Source of the DNA: Candidatus Corynebacterium avicola
GTDB lineage: Bacteria > Actinomycetota > Actinomycetes > Mycobacteriales > Mycobacteriaceae
Length of the DNA stretch: 51,196 nt
Direction of reading: 5' to 3'
NCBI GenBank assembly: GCA_019114135.1
Contig: DXGC01000049.1
Location: 1-51,196 of the forward strand
Shown one piece after another: positions 16,496 to 25,224 of the stretch. How positions within the stretch are numbered: the stretch's first letter is position 1; every line of letters starts with the position of its first letter. Position numbers and translations under genes: made by a program. A model generated the notes under the pieces. That model was not told the origin of the DNA and searched no databases. It worked only from the letters and a program-made list of their open reading frames with translations.

Positions 16496-18130
16496 GTGAT
16501 CCTCGGAAAACCGACCACTGCCTCTCCCCGCTCTCCCGAACTCTCCGATCTCCCGGACCTGCCTGACGGCGCTCCTGAAGCGTCCCAGGGCAGTGCCGGT
16601 AAAACGGCCACCAAGACGGCCACCAGGCCCGCGAAGGCCCCGGCGCAAACCGTCGGCCAGCGCATCGCCACCGCCCGGGCCGCCCGCCAGGAACGGCACC
16701 TCCGACGCAAGTGGAACTTCATCGCCGTCGACGGAGTCACCGTCTTCCTGGCGACCTTCCTCGCCAACGCCGTCAGCCTGTGGCTCTGGGACCCCCGCGG
16801 CTGGGCCTTCGTCGATCAGGCGGTCTCCGCCCGCAGCATCGGGATGACCGCCCTGTTCACCACCTGCTGGCTGGTCGCACTCACGTTCGCCCGCGCCTAC
16901 AGCCACCAGGCCCGCGCCTTCCCGCCGATCGGCCGGGAGAACATCCTCAAGGGCTCCCTGATCTACGCCGCCCTGCTGGCCTGCGTCGACGCCGTCTCCG
17001 ACGACTACTCGCTCTTCCGCCAGTTCGCCCTGGTGGGACTGCCCGTCGGTCTGGCACTCATGGTGGTCTGCCGTCTCCTGCTGCACCGCTACACCGAGCG
17101 CTTCCGTACCGACCTGCAGCGCAAGTTCCTGGTGATCGGCAACGTCGCCGACGTCAACGAGATCCTGGCGGACGCCGAGCACCGGCAGAACAAGCACGAC
17201 TGGATCCACGCGATCCTGATCACCGACCCGCAGAACCAGAACCGGCTCAGCGACACCGGTGACACCCCGGTCGAGTCGATCATCATCGACGAGGACTTCT
17301 CCAACGAGGACTTCGTGGCCACCGCCGCCGCCTACACCTGCGATGCTGTGTGGGTCGCCTCCCTCGGCGCCTTCGGGCACCGCAACCTGCGCCGTCTGTC
17401 CTGGCACCTGGAACGCCTCAGCATGCGTCTCTACCTCGACCCGATGATCGAGGGCATCGCCGGTACCCGACTCAACGTGGTCCCGACCGGTCAGGGTCAC
17501 GCCCTGTACGTCGACCGGCCCCGCTTCAACGCCGCCAACGGCCTGTCCAAGCGCATCTTCGACATCTGCGTCTCCGCCCTGGCACTCATCGCGGTCTCCC
17601 CGATCCTGGCGATCACCGCCCTGGCCATCAAGCTGGAGGACGGCGGCCCGGTGTTCTACGTCTCCAACCGCATCGGCTACCACGGTGCGTCCTTCCGCAT
17701 CTTCAAGTTCCGCAGCATGCACACCGACGCCGACGAGCGGCTCAAGGCCCTGCGCAAGGAGGTCGGTGCCGAGGGTCTGTTCAAGATGAAGGACGACCCC
17801 CGCATCACCAAGGTCGGCAAGTTCATCCGCAAGACCAGCATCGACGAGCTTCCGCAGTTCGTGAACTCCCTGCTGGGCACGATGAGCGTCGTCGGTCCGC
17901 GCCCCCACCTGCAGCACGAGGTCGACGCTTTCGGCCAGGACATGCGGATGCGCATGGAGGTCCGCCCGGGCATCACCGGCCTCTGGCAGGTCAGCGGCCG
18001 CTCCGACCTCTCCGCCCGACAGGCCGAGGAACTCGACCTGTACTACGTGGACAACTGGTCCCTGGCCCTCGACGTCCGGACGATCCTGCAGACCGTGAAG
18101 GCCGTCGCCGTCTCGCGGGGAGCCTACTAG
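16496..18130 (+). CDS. Polyprenyl-phosphate sugar-1-phosphate transferase (WbaP/CpsE type)
   Basis: This 544-residue membrane enzyme starts repeat-unit assembly by moving a sugar phosphate to undecaprenyl phosphate. After a disordered Pro/Thr/Lys N-terminus come four helices (about 75-200), a soluble region resembling a degenerate Rossmann domain (KFLVIGNVADVNEI), then a fifth membrane segment (IFDICVSALALIAVSPILAITALAI). The catalytic C-terminal domain carries the family signatures KFRSM, KVGKFIRKTSIDELPQ and GPRPHLQHE. The start is GTG 16496, without a clear ribosome site, so an internal start cannot be ruled out. It is first in an operon with a GT4, polymerase/kinase and flippase. Confidence 0.92.
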   Translation: MILGKPTTASPRSPELSDLPDLPDGAPEASQGSAGKTATKTATRPAKAPAQTVGQRIATARAARQERHLRRKWNFIAVDGVTVFLATFLANAVSLWLWDPRGWAFVDQAVSARSIGMTALFTTCWLVALTFARAYSHQARAFPPIGRENILKGSLIYAALLACVDAVSDDYSLFRQFALVGLPVGLALMVVCRLLLHRYTERFRTDLQRKFLVIGNVADVNEILADAEHRQNKHDWIHAILITDPQNQNRLSDTGDTPVESIIIDEDFSNEDFVATAAAYTCDAVWVASLGAFGHRNLRRLSWHLERLSMRLYLDPMIEGIAGTRLNVVPTGQGHALYVDRPRFNAANGLSKRIFDICVSALALIAVSPILAITALAIKLEDGGPVFYVSNRIGYHGASFRIFKFRSMHTDADERLKALRKEVGAEGLFKMKDDPRITKVGKFIRKTSIDELPQFVNSLLGTMSVVGPRPHLQHEVDAFGQDMRMRMEVRPGITGLWQVSGRSDLSARQAEELDLYYVDNWSLALDVRTILQTVKAVAVSRGAY

Positions 18131-19360
18131 ATGACGACGACCTCCCAACGCCCCTCGACCGCCGCGGATGCTGACCACGGTGACCACGGTGACCACGGTG
18201 ACCTCAGTGGCCTGCGCGTCCTGCACGTAACCGACTGCTTCGACGGCGGCGTGGCCACCGCGGTCAACCAGTACGCCGAGCTGGCCGGGGACCTCGAGCA
18301 CCTGCTGCTGGCCAACAACGCCCGCAGCACCTCCCCCACCGCAGGACGCACCCCCGGTGCCTTCGCGGTGGATCTGGACATGCCGGAGGATCCGCGGGCG
18401 GCGGTCGCCGCGATCCGTGCCGCGGTGCGCACCCACACCCCCGACGTCGTCCACGCCCACTCCAGCTTCGCCGGCGCCTACGCCCGTCTGGCCTGGATGG
18501 CCGACAGGGTCACCCCGGGACGCCGGGAGGTCCCGGTGGTCTACACCCCGCACAGCTTCGCCTTCGAGCGCGCCGACATCCCGACGTGGAAGCGTCGGGC
18601 CTTCCGTGGCGTGGAGCAGGTCCTGCACCCGCTGACCACCGTCGGCGCCCCCTGCGCTGATTGGGAGGGTGAGCTGATGCTCGACCTGGACCCGCGCGGC
18701 ATCCTGCCGCGGCAGGTGCTCGGCAACGGCACGCGCGTCCCGGTGGTCGTCGTCCCCAACGCCTTGTCGGACGCCCACCCGGCCACGCCGGACAGCTGGG
18801 CACCCGAGGCGTCCGAGCCCCCGGTGGTCGGCGTGGTGTCGCGGGTGACCCCGCAACGGGACCCCGAGTTCTTCGCGCAGACCGCGGAACTGATCCGCAA
18901 GGCCCGCCCGGACGCCCGCTTCGTGTGGGTCGGCGACGGCGACGGCAAGGACGCTTCCCTGGTGGACCTGTTGACCGACGCCGGCGTCGAGGTCACCGGC
19001 TGGCTGTCCGGCGACGAGCTGCGCGAGACCGTCGCCGGCCTGTCGGTGCTGGTGCACACCGCGCGGTGGGACGGATTCCCCATGGCCGTGCTCGAGGCCC
19101 GTCGGATCGGCGTACCGCTGCTGGTCAGGGACATCCCCGCTCTACGTGAATGCCCGGCGACCGCCCGCTTCGACACCCCGCAGGACGCCGCGGACAAGGC
19201 GCTGGCAATCCTCGACACCGGTGCCGACCCGACACACTGGTCGGCCCTGGACCGGGCACACACCCCCGAGGCCCAGCGCGCCAAGCTGCAGGAGGTCTAC
19301 CGCCTGGCGCTGCAGCGCGCCGGACGCAGACAGCGCACGACAGGGGGTGTCGCCGGGTGA
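18131..19360 (+). CDS. Glycosyltransferase family 4 (GT-B) of the polysaccharide operon
   Basis: This 409-residue cytosolic enzyme probably adds a sugar to the lipid-linked unit made by the preceding transferase. N-terminal Rossmann features include LRVLHVTDCFDGGVATAV (acceptor side), and the donor domain has VVGVVSRVTPQRDPEFF and VGDGDGKDASL. The usual E-x7-E motif region reads HTARWDGFPMAVLEARR, where Asp replaces the first Glu. The ATG directly follows the previous stop, and its own TGA overlaps the next GTG. A triple DHG repeat lies in the N-terminal tail (residues 15-23). Confidence 0.88.
   Translation: MTTTSQRPSTAADADHGDHGDHGDLSGLRVLHVTDCFDGGVATAVNQYAELAGDLEHLLLANNARSTSPTAGRTPGAFAVDLDMPEDPRAAVAAIRAAVRTHTPDVVHAHSSFAGAYARLAWMADRVTPGRREVPVVYTPHSFAFERADIPTWKRRAFRGVEQVLHPLTTVGAPCADWEGELMLDLDPRGILPRQVLGNGTRVPVVVVPNALSDAHPATPDSWAPEASEPPVVGVVSRVTPQRDPEFFAQTAELIRKARPDARFVWVGDGDGKDASLVDLLTDAGVEVTGWLSGDELRETVAGLSVLVHTARWDGFPMAVLEARRIGVPLLVRDIPALRECPATARFDTPQDAADKALAILDTGADPTHWSALDRAHTPEAQRAKLQEVYRLALQRAGRRQRTTGGVAG
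18173..18199 (+). repeat. Three exact copies of GACCACGGT
   Basis: A 27-bp perfect tandem repeat with 9-bp unit lies in frame in the N-terminal tail of the GT4 gene and encodes (Asp-His-Gly)3. It is one of several such repeats in this window. Confidence 0.8.
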
Positions 19361-22215
19361 CCAACCGCACCATCAAGGACGGAAGCACCAACGGAGCGTC
19401 CCGACTCTCGCCACTGCAGCGGGTGACGGCGTCCCCGTTGGTGCTCTCGCTGCTGCTCGGCCTTGCCGCGATCGGCCTCGGACTCATCGCCCGGGCGACG
19501 ATCACCGGGCGCTTCGGTGGTTTCGGCAACGACGCCGGCACCATCCAGGAGATCATGACCTCCCCGTTCAGCGCCACTGACCTGGGGTACGGCTCCTACT
19601 CGGTGATCGCAGAATTCTACTCGGGGCTGGGGATGGCCGACTCCCCGACCGCCGCCTCGGTCCTCGGCGCGATCATCGGTTCCACCGCACTGGGCATCGT
19701 GCTGGTCCGGATCGGCGGTATCCACCTCGGCCGGGTGTCGCTGATCCTCGCACTGGCCACCCCGGTGCTCATCGGCCTGTACCAGGCGACGTACACCAAG
19801 GAGGTCCTGATCTCCCTGGGCATCATCGTCATCGCGTTGATGCCGCTGAACCTCCTCGGCGAGATCATCGTGGTGGTCACCCTGTTGGTGCTCGGCCTCG
19901 AGTACCGGACATACTGGTCCATCGTCGCGGGACTGTACGTACTGATCAGGTTCGTGCTGTCCCGCCGTCACACCCTCACCGGGAGGCGGGTCAGCCCCAA
20001 GGTCAGTCGGGTGATCTGGATGATCATCGGGCTGTCCGCCCTGGCCGGCCTGGCGATCTGGATCGGAACCGGCCAACCCGCCGACTACTTCCGCACCGCC
20101 GTCAACGAAGGCGAGGCCCGCCAGGAGAACACCGGGTCGCTGATCTCCCGGTACATCGAGCTCCCCGAACCTCTCGGCGGCATGGTGAACGTGGTTCTGT
20201 CCACGCTGTTCTTCATCGTGCCGTTGCCGATGGTCCTCAAGCTCTCCCCGTACTACCTGATCATCGGCTGCGTCTTCGCCTTCATCTGGATCAATGCGGT
20301 GCGTACCGCCGCCGCCACCTCCCGGGCCTACGGCACGGCCGACTCCCCTTACCGCAGCGAGCGGGTCCCGGTCGCCGAGACCAGGCTCATGGCCCGGTTC
20401 ATCGCGGTGCCCCTGGCGTTCCTCATCGTCCAGGGGCTCTTCGAGCCGGACTGGGGCTCGGCCCTCCGGCACGCCACACCCATGGTGCCGCTCCTGGTCG
20501 GGGCAGTCGCCCTGGCCGAACGACAACACAACCGAAGACGTCACGTCCCCTCTCCCTCACAACAGCCTCAACAGCCGCTACAGCCGCTACAGCCGCAACA
20601 GAACCTACAGACAAGGACTCTCCCGATGACCGCCCGCCACTCCCAGACGACCGACGGAGCCGCCGAGAAGAACTATCTCGCCACCTACGCGGGCTACCTC
20701 GCCCGGTGGTTCTGGATGATCATCGCCGGAGCCGTCGCCGGCGCCCTCATCGGCTGGGGCGCCTCCGCGCTGATGACCAAGCAGTACACCGCCACCTCAC
20801 AGCTCTACGTGGGAACGCCGAACTCAGCGAACTCCGCCGACGCCTACCGCGGCTCCCTGCTCAGCCAGGCGCAGGTCGGCACCTTCGCCGAAATCGCCGG
20901 CAGCCGCGCGCTCGCCGAGCGTGTGGTGGACGACCTCGGGTTGGATGAGTCGATCGGCGAGGTCTCCGACATGATCTCCGCCGGCGCCAACCAAGACACC
21001 GTGGTCCTGGGCCTCAACGTCACCGCCCCCGACGCCGGGCAGGCCCGTGACATCGCCAACTCCGCCGCCACCCAGCTCTCCCAGATGGTCAGCGAACTCA
21101 ACGACACCACCGGGGCAGGAGCCACCGGGTCCGCTTCGCTGGCCCCGTTCAACGACGCCACCACCCCGGAGGACCCGTCCTCCCCGCTGACCCTGCAGAA
21201 CATCCTCATCGGTGCCGTGGCCGGTGGCCTGATCGGCGTCATCGCCGCCCTGGCACGCGGTGTCACCGACCGTCGTATCCGCAACCGCGACGAGATCGAG
21301 ACCATCACGGGACTGCCCGGTGTCGGCATGATCAGCACCACCGACGACCTGGCCGAGCGTCACGTCCTGGACTTCACCGGCGCCCCTGTGGCCGCCGCCG
21401 AGCAGTTCCGTGAGCTGCGCACGAACCTGCGCTTCCTCGACGTCGACAACCGTCCGTCCGTCATCGCGGTGACCAGTGGCATGCCCAGTGAGGGCAAGTC
21501 GACCGTCGCCGCCAACCTGGCGCTGGCCCTGGCCGACGACGGCGAGTCGGTGTGCCTGGTCGACGCGGACCTGCGCCGCCCGCAGGTCGCCAACTACCTC
21601 GGTGAGAACCTGCAGACCGCGGTCGGCCTGTCGACCGTGCTCGCCGGTGAGGCCGAGATCAACGAGGTCACCCAGCAGGTCCGCGCGGAGGGCCTGTCCG
21701 TGATCACCTCCGGTCCGCAGCCGCCCAACCCGTCCGAGCTGCTGGGGTCCAAGCGGTTCACCACCCTGCTGGAGACACTAGGCGAGCAGTACGACTACGT
21801 CATCATCGACGCCTCCCCGGTCCTGCCGGTCACCGACGCCACCCTGGTTGCCACCGCGGCCGACGGTGTGCTGCTGACCGTCCGCTACGCCAACACCACT
21901 TCCGAGCAGCTGAGCCAGACCTCCTCCAACCTGCGCCAGGTCGGTGCCCACGTCCTGGGCACCGTGGTGACCATGTCCCCGATCAAGGCCAGCAGCTACG
22001 GGAAGAAGGGGTACGGCTACGGCTACAGCTCCACCGCCCAGGCCGTGGACCGTCAGCGTCAGAACGCCTCGACCTCCGCCCCTGCTGCGTCCTCTGAGAC
22101 GGCCGCGTCTTCCGAGGCTTCCGACTCATCCTCCGGCTCGACCGGACCTGGCGGCGACACCGGGTCCACTGGGCCCACTGGGTCCTCTGAACCCTCCGCA
22201 CACACGCACGCGTGA
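19357..22215 (+). CDS. Single open frame: Wzy-like polysaccharide polymerase + Wzz/BY-kinase
   Basis: The frame runs unbroken for 952 codons. Residues 1-390 form a polytopic protein (about ten helices, with YQATYTKEVLISLG) typical of polysaccharide polymerases. Residues 392-423 are a Gln/Pro-rich linker built from a 9-bp repeat. Residues 424-952 are a bacterial tyrosine kinase/chain-length regulator: Wzz helix pair at the start and before RGVTDRRIRNRDE, Walker A in SEGKST (about 711), Walker A' in VDADLRRP (about 735), Walker B in YVIIDAS (about 814), and a Tyr cluster YGKKGYGYGY (about 881-892). An AAGGA ribosome site precedes an internal ATG at 20626, so the kinase can probably also be made alone (529 residues). 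GTG 19357 overlaps the upstream TGA. Confidence 0.85.
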   Translation: MTNRTIKDGSTNGASRLSPLQRVTASPLVLSLLLGLAAIGLGLIARATITGRFGGFGNDAGTIQEIMTSPFSATDLGYGSYSVIAEFYSGLGMADSPTAASVLGAIIGSTALGIVLVRIGGIHLGRVSLILALATPVLIGLYQATYTKEVLISLGIIVIALMPLNLLGEIIVVVTLLVLGLEYRTYWSIVAGLYVLIRFVLSRRHTLTGRRVSPKVSRVIWMIIGLSALAGLAIWIGTGQPADYFRTAVNEGEARQENTGSLISRYIELPEPLGGMVNVVLSTLFFIVPLPMVLKLSPYYLIIGCVFAFIWINAVRTAAATSRAYGTADSPYRSERVPVAETRLMARFIAVPLAFLIVQGLFEPDWGSALRHATPMVPLLVGAVALAERQHNRRRHVPSPSQQPQQPLQPLQPQQNLQTRTLPMTARHSQTTDGAAEKNYLATYAGYLARWFWMIIAGAVAGALIGWGASALMTKQYTATSQLYVGTPNSANSADAYRGSLLSQAQVGTFAEIAGSRALAERVVDDLGLDESIGEVSDMISAGANQDTVVLGLNVTAPDAGQARDIANSAATQLSQMVSELNDTTGAGATGSASLAPFNDATTPEDPSSPLTLQNILIGAVAGGLIGVIAALARGVTDRRIRNRDEIETITGLPGVGMISTTDDLAERHVLDFTGAPVAAAEQFRELRTNLRFLDVDNRPSVIAVTSGMPSEGKSTVAANLALALADDGESVCLVDADLRRPQVANYLGENLQTAVGLSTVLAGEAEINEVTQQVRAEGLSVITSGPQPPNPSELLGSKRFTTLLETLGEQYDYVIIDASPVLPVTDATLVATAADGVLLTVRYANTTSEQLSQTSSNLRQVGAHVLGTVVTMSPIKASSYGKKGYGYGYSSTAQAVDRQRQNASTSAPAASSETAASSEASDSSSGSTGPGGDTGSTGPTGSSEPSAHTHA
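20563..20598 (+). repeat. Four 9-bp tandem units in the polymerase-kinase linker
   Basis: Units CAGCCTCAA, CAGCCGCTA, CAGCCGCTA, CAGCCGCAA lie in frame and encode Gln-Pro-X units. They sit just after a CCTCTCCCTCAC stretch that resembles the CU-rich leaders elsewhere in this window, as if former intergenic sequence had become coding. Confidence 0.75.
20614..20628 (+). promoter_or_regulatory. Internal ribosome binding site and ATG for the BY-kinase part
   Basis: AAGGA is followed by eight or nine bases and then ATG 20626, in frame with the long reading frame. The spacing is normal for initiation, so separate synthesis of the kinase is plausible even though no stop codon separates it from the polymerase. 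Confidence 0.6.
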
Positions 22216-23393
22216 TCCGGCGGATGGGCCCGGCCCTGATCGGGCAGGGCCTCAACTTCCTCGCCATGCTGCTGCCCATCTTCGGGCAGCAGACCGGGCA
22301 GCTGGCGTACCTCATGCTGCCACTGGCGTTGGCCACGGTGCTGGCCAGGACGTCCATCCTGGGCTACCACAGCCGCTACCTCACCGTCGCCGGTCCGACC
22401 CGCTCCACGGCCACGGCCGTGTCCTGGAGCAGCCTGCTCGCCGTCACCGCGGTCTGCGGCATCGTGGCCCTGGCGCTGCAGATCCCTGGCTCCTCCTCCG
22501 CGGGTTCGGTGTCCGCCATCGCGGCCTGGACCGCCCTGCTGGTCATCACCAACGGCACCTACCTCATGGCGGTGGCCGTGGTGACCCAGGAGCAGCGGAT
22601 GGACGTCTACTCCACCGCCCGACTGATCTTCGGTGTGGTCAACGTGGCCGCCACCGTGGTCGTCGTGTGGTTCCTGCCCTTCCACGCCGGCCTGATCGTG
22701 GTCGCCGCCATGAACCCGCTGGTGGGCAGCCTGCTGATCCTGCTGCGCACCGAGAACCGGCTGCTGCCGCAGTGGTGGGCGTCCCGCCGCACGATGGCCG
22801 ACGCCGACCACCGTCGCTACTTCGCCGACTCCAGCCGTGCCACCGGGGCGACCTTCGTCTCCGAGTGCGGCTTCCAGATCCAAGGGTTCCTCACCCCGTT
22901 CCTGGGCCCTTACCAGGAGATCTGGGCGGTGGTCGTGCGGCTGACCGGTGGCTTCGGCTCGCTGGCGCAGCAGGTCATCGCCCCGTCCCTGGAGGCGAAG
23001 ATCGCCGCCGCCATCCGTGAGAACAACACCGCCACCACCGCGAAGTGGAGCCGGCTCTGCGCCCTCGGGGGTGTGGTGCTGGGCATCGGCTGTGCGGTCG
23101 TGCAGTCCGGTGCGCTGATCTTCTCCCTGCCGGACGACGATGCGCTCACCCCGCTGGTCCTCGCGGTGACCGCGGTGTTCTGTGTGGCGTCGTTGTCGAC
23201 GAACCTGTCGGTGAAGATCCCCCTGATGAAGGGCCTCGACCGGGTGTTCCTCACCTGGTCGATCGGACGCCTGGTCCCCCTGGTGGCCCTGCTGCTCACC
23301 ACTGACGGGGTGCTGCTCGGCGGGATCGTGACCGTGCAGACCCTGGCGGCGATCGTTTTCCTGGTGATGGCCACTCGCCCGTCCCGGATCTGA
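22212..23393 (+). CDS. Polysaccharide flippase (Wzx/MATE-like)
   Basis: This 393-residue protein has about 12 hydrophobic segments and almost no soluble domain. It opens RRMGPALIGQGLNFLAMLLPIFGQQTGQLAYLMLPLALA, the Wzx arrangement of an amphipathic start and paired helices. Its role would be to turn the lipid-linked repeat unit to the outer face for the polymerase. GTG 22212 overlaps the kinase stop, so it is coupled to that gene and is the last in the operon. It could alternatively be an oligosaccharide flippase of teichoic type; position in this operon favours Wzx. Confidence 0.82.
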   Translation: MIRRMGPALIGQGLNFLAMLLPIFGQQTGQLAYLMLPLALATVLARTSILGYHSRYLTVAGPTRSTATAVSWSSLLAVTAVCGIVALALQIPGSSSAGSVSAIAAWTALLVITNGTYLMAVAVVTQEQRMDVYSTARLIFGVVNVAATVVVVWFLPFHAGLIVVAAMNPLVGSLLILLRTENRLLPQWWASRRTMADADHRRYFADSSRATGATFVSECGFQIQGFLTPFLGPYQEIWAVVVRLTGGFGSLAQQVIAPSLEAKIAAAIRENNTATTAKWSRLCALGGVVLGIGCAVVQSGALIFSLPDDDALTPLVLAVTAVFCVASLSTNLSVKIPLMKGLDRVFLTWSIGRLVPLVALLLTTDGVLLGGIVTVQTLAAIVFLVMATRPSRI

Positions 23394-23478
23394 CGGGGAC
23401 GGTACAGGGGCGTCGTGCGGAGGTGTCCGGGTCCTCCCAAGTGTTTCGGGCGCGACATTGTTGACGGCAGGCGTCGGG

Positions 23479-23509
23479 TTGACATTCGAGTTGGTTGAGG
23501 CCTGATGAT
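23479..23509 (+). promoter_or_regulatory. Promoter of the MerR-clamp gene (TTGACA, 19-bp spacer)
   Basis: TTGACA at 23479 and GATGAT at 23504 are separated by 19 bp, the long spacer typical of promoters twisted open by MerR proteins, and place the transcription start at or near GTG 23516, so the mRNA may be leaderless. A second TTGAC lies 18 bp upstream (23461). Confidence 0.45.
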
Positions 23510-23515
23510 GGTCGG

Positions 23516-24595
23516 GTGAGTTACCCAGAGTTGATGTCAATCGGCGCATTCGCCCAGCTCTCCGGGCTGACCAGAAGCGCGCTTCGCTTCTACGACGACG
23601 CAGGGCTGCTCCAGCCTGAACGTGTCGCCCCGTCGACCGCATACCGGTTCTACAGCGAGTCGCAGCTCGCCCAGGCGTTGCAGATACGGCAGCTGCGCGA
23701 GATCGGGATGCCGCTGCCCACCATCAGCAGGTTCTTCGCCGCCAGCGCAGAGGAGGCGGTGCGCCTGATCGATAACCAGGTTGCCAAGGTCGCCGCCGAC
23801 GCCGCCAGCATCCAGCAAGCCGCGGAGGTGCTCAAAGCCTCCCTCGAAGAGGAGACTCGCCTCATCCTTTGCGAGCTGCCAGGTCCGGTGCTCGCGGCTG
23901 CCGTCGATCAAGTGCTCGCCACCACCGTTCACGATCCCGAGATACCGGTACTGGGTGGCATTCGACTCGAATCCGACCGTGACGCCCTCACACTGACAGC
24001 GACCGACCGATACCGCCTCGCCACACGCACACTGGTGCCCAGCCGCCCGCCTGCCGGATCGTGGGCAGGAACGCTGGCCGGCGAGGATCTCCGGACCGCA
24101 ACCTCCCGACTGCGTCGAAGCCCCAGCGTGAGACTTGAGGCAGGCGGGCGAACCCTGGACCTCCATCTGGGCGACGGAACTGTCGCGCACTGCCGCCTGC
24201 TGACCCAGGTCTTCCCTGACTACCGACTCCTGCTCCGTTCACTGCCAGCGGTGACGCATCGCCTCACCGTCGAAAAGCAGCAGATCCTCAAAGCACTGGA
24301 GCGCCAGGCGCCCGAGAAGGTCGGTCTGCGCGTAGACGGGAGCCGAGCGAGCCTCCTCATGTCCGGCGACACCCTGGACCTCAATGGCTCGGCGAGCGGG
24401 CCTGATCTGACCCTCTGGTTCGAGATGACCGCGTTCTACCCGGCGCTGAGCTACGCGCTCGGAAACGATGTGATGCTCGACATTCGTGGGCCAGACCAAC
24501 CAGTCACAGCCCGCTCAGCTGACGACGGCGACCTCACCACGATCGTAATGCCCTGCCGAAACCCTCCAGCTACGACCGACCCTGCCACACCTTGA
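23516..24595 (+). CDS. MerR-type DNA-binding protein fused to a DnaN (sliding clamp)-like module
   Basis: This 359-residue protein has two parts. Residues 6-75 are a MerR HTH: MSIGAFAQLSGLTRSALRFYDDAGLL, then AYRFYSESQLAQALQIRQLREIGM. A helical linker (about 80-120) follows. Residues 125-350 match clamp domains 2 and 3: PVLGGIRLESDRDALTLTATDRYRLATR corresponds to the beta-clamp VLnGV...ATDxxRLA segment, VFPDYRLLL to the YPDY junction, and a final VMPCR to the clamp MPxR end. Clamp domain 1 is absent. GTG 23516 is preferred (leaderless); ATG 23534 would remove six residues. Codon and base use differ from the polysaccharide genes. Proteins annotated this way exist in Actinobacteria, but I know of no defined function. 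Confidence 0.82.
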   Translation: MSYPELMSIGAFAQLSGLTRSALRFYDDAGLLQPERVAPSTAYRFYSESQLAQALQIRQLREIGMPLPTISRFFAASAEEAVRLIDNQVAKVAADAASIQQAAEVLKASLEEETRLILCELPGPVLAAAVDQVLATTVHDPEIPVLGGIRLESDRDALTLTATDRYRLATRTLVPSRPPAGSWAGTLAGEDLRTATSRLRRSPSVRLEAGGRTLDLHLGDGTVAHCRLLTQVFPDYRLLLRSLPAVTHRLTVEKQQILKALERQAPEKVGLRVDGSRASLLMSGDTLDLNGSASGPDLTLWFEMTAFYPALSYALGNDVMLDIRGPDQPVTARSADDGDLTTIVMPCRNPPATTDPATP

Positions 24596-24652
24596 AACAG
24601 CGGGCTCAACGCCGCAAACACGACCCAAAATCAGAAGGACGGAACCACTCTC

Positions 24653-25165
24653 ATGACCAACACACCTACCGCCACGCCCGACCCGACGATGGAAGCTATC
24701 AGCAGAGCCATCCTCCTCGGCCGCGACGGCGACACCGAGTCCGCACGTCGCGACCTGCTTTCCATCTGGTCCCAGATCGGAGTGACAGGCGACCCTTTCC
24801 ATCGCTGTACTCTCGCTCATTACCTGGCCGACCTCTACGAAAACCCAGCTGAGGCACTCATCTGGGACGTGCGCGCTCTCGACGCCGCGGGCGCGCTCAC
24901 CGACGAGCGCGCGCAACAACATCACGCAAGCCTCCAGGTTGTCGGCTTCTACCCGAGCCTCTACCTGAACATCGCCGACAACCTCCGCCGTCTGAGCGCA
25001 TTCGACGCAGCCACCGAGCACATCAACAACGCAGGCCAACACGCCTCAGCACTATCGGAGGACACCTACGGCGACACGATCCGAACGGCCATCAGCGAAG
25101 TCGCCCAGGCCATCGAGAACCGTGACACCGAGCGCAGAGCCTCCGCGCCCGGTGCAGTGCAGTGA
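24653..25165 (+). CDS. Small helical (TPR-like) protein paired with the MerR-clamp gene
   Basis: The product has 170 residues, no signal peptide and no membrane segment. It is almost entirely helical, with repeated A-rich amphipathic helices (AISRAILLGRDGDTESARRDLLSIW, HRCTLAHYLADLYENPAEALIWDVRAL, LYLNIADNLRRLSAFDAATEHINNAG), which resemble tetratricopeptide repeats. It lies 57 bp after the MerR-clamp gene on the same strand, with an AAGGA ribosome site at about -15, and shares its lower-GC codon style, so the two are probably one operon and came in together. I do not recognise a named family; the protein would suit a scaffold or partner-binding role. Confidence 0.7.
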   Translation: MTNTPTATPDPTMEAISRAILLGRDGDTESARRDLLSIWSQIGVTGDPFHRCTLAHYLADLYENPAEALIWDVRALDAAGALTDERAQQHHASLQVVGFYPSLYLNIADNLRRLSAFDAATEHINNAGQHASALSEDTYGDTIRTAISEVAQAIENRDTERRASAPGAVQ

Positions 25166-25206
25166 CATAGAAGAACGCACCGCTGGCGGACAACATCACG
25201 TCCTGC

Positions 25207-25224
25207 CTTCCTACATCTAGGAAG
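25207..25224. terminator. Small hairpin between convergent genes
   Basis: CTTCCTA-CATC-TAGGAAG is a 7-bp perfect stem that overlaps the stop of the minus-strand fusion gene and lies 42 bp after the plus-strand helical protein gene. It may be a weak bidirectional terminator; no T run is present. Confidence 0.3.

Noticed and set aside
16340..16500. CU-rich tract before the sugar transferase as a CRISPR-like or simple repeat
   Set aside because: No regular unit or spacer pattern is present; it is compositional, so it is reported as a leader.
16430..19057. An 875-codon open frame antisense to the sugar transferase and GT4
   Set aside because: Composition is dominated by His/Gly/Asp/Val as expected for the mirror of high-GC coding DNA; no motif, no start signal.
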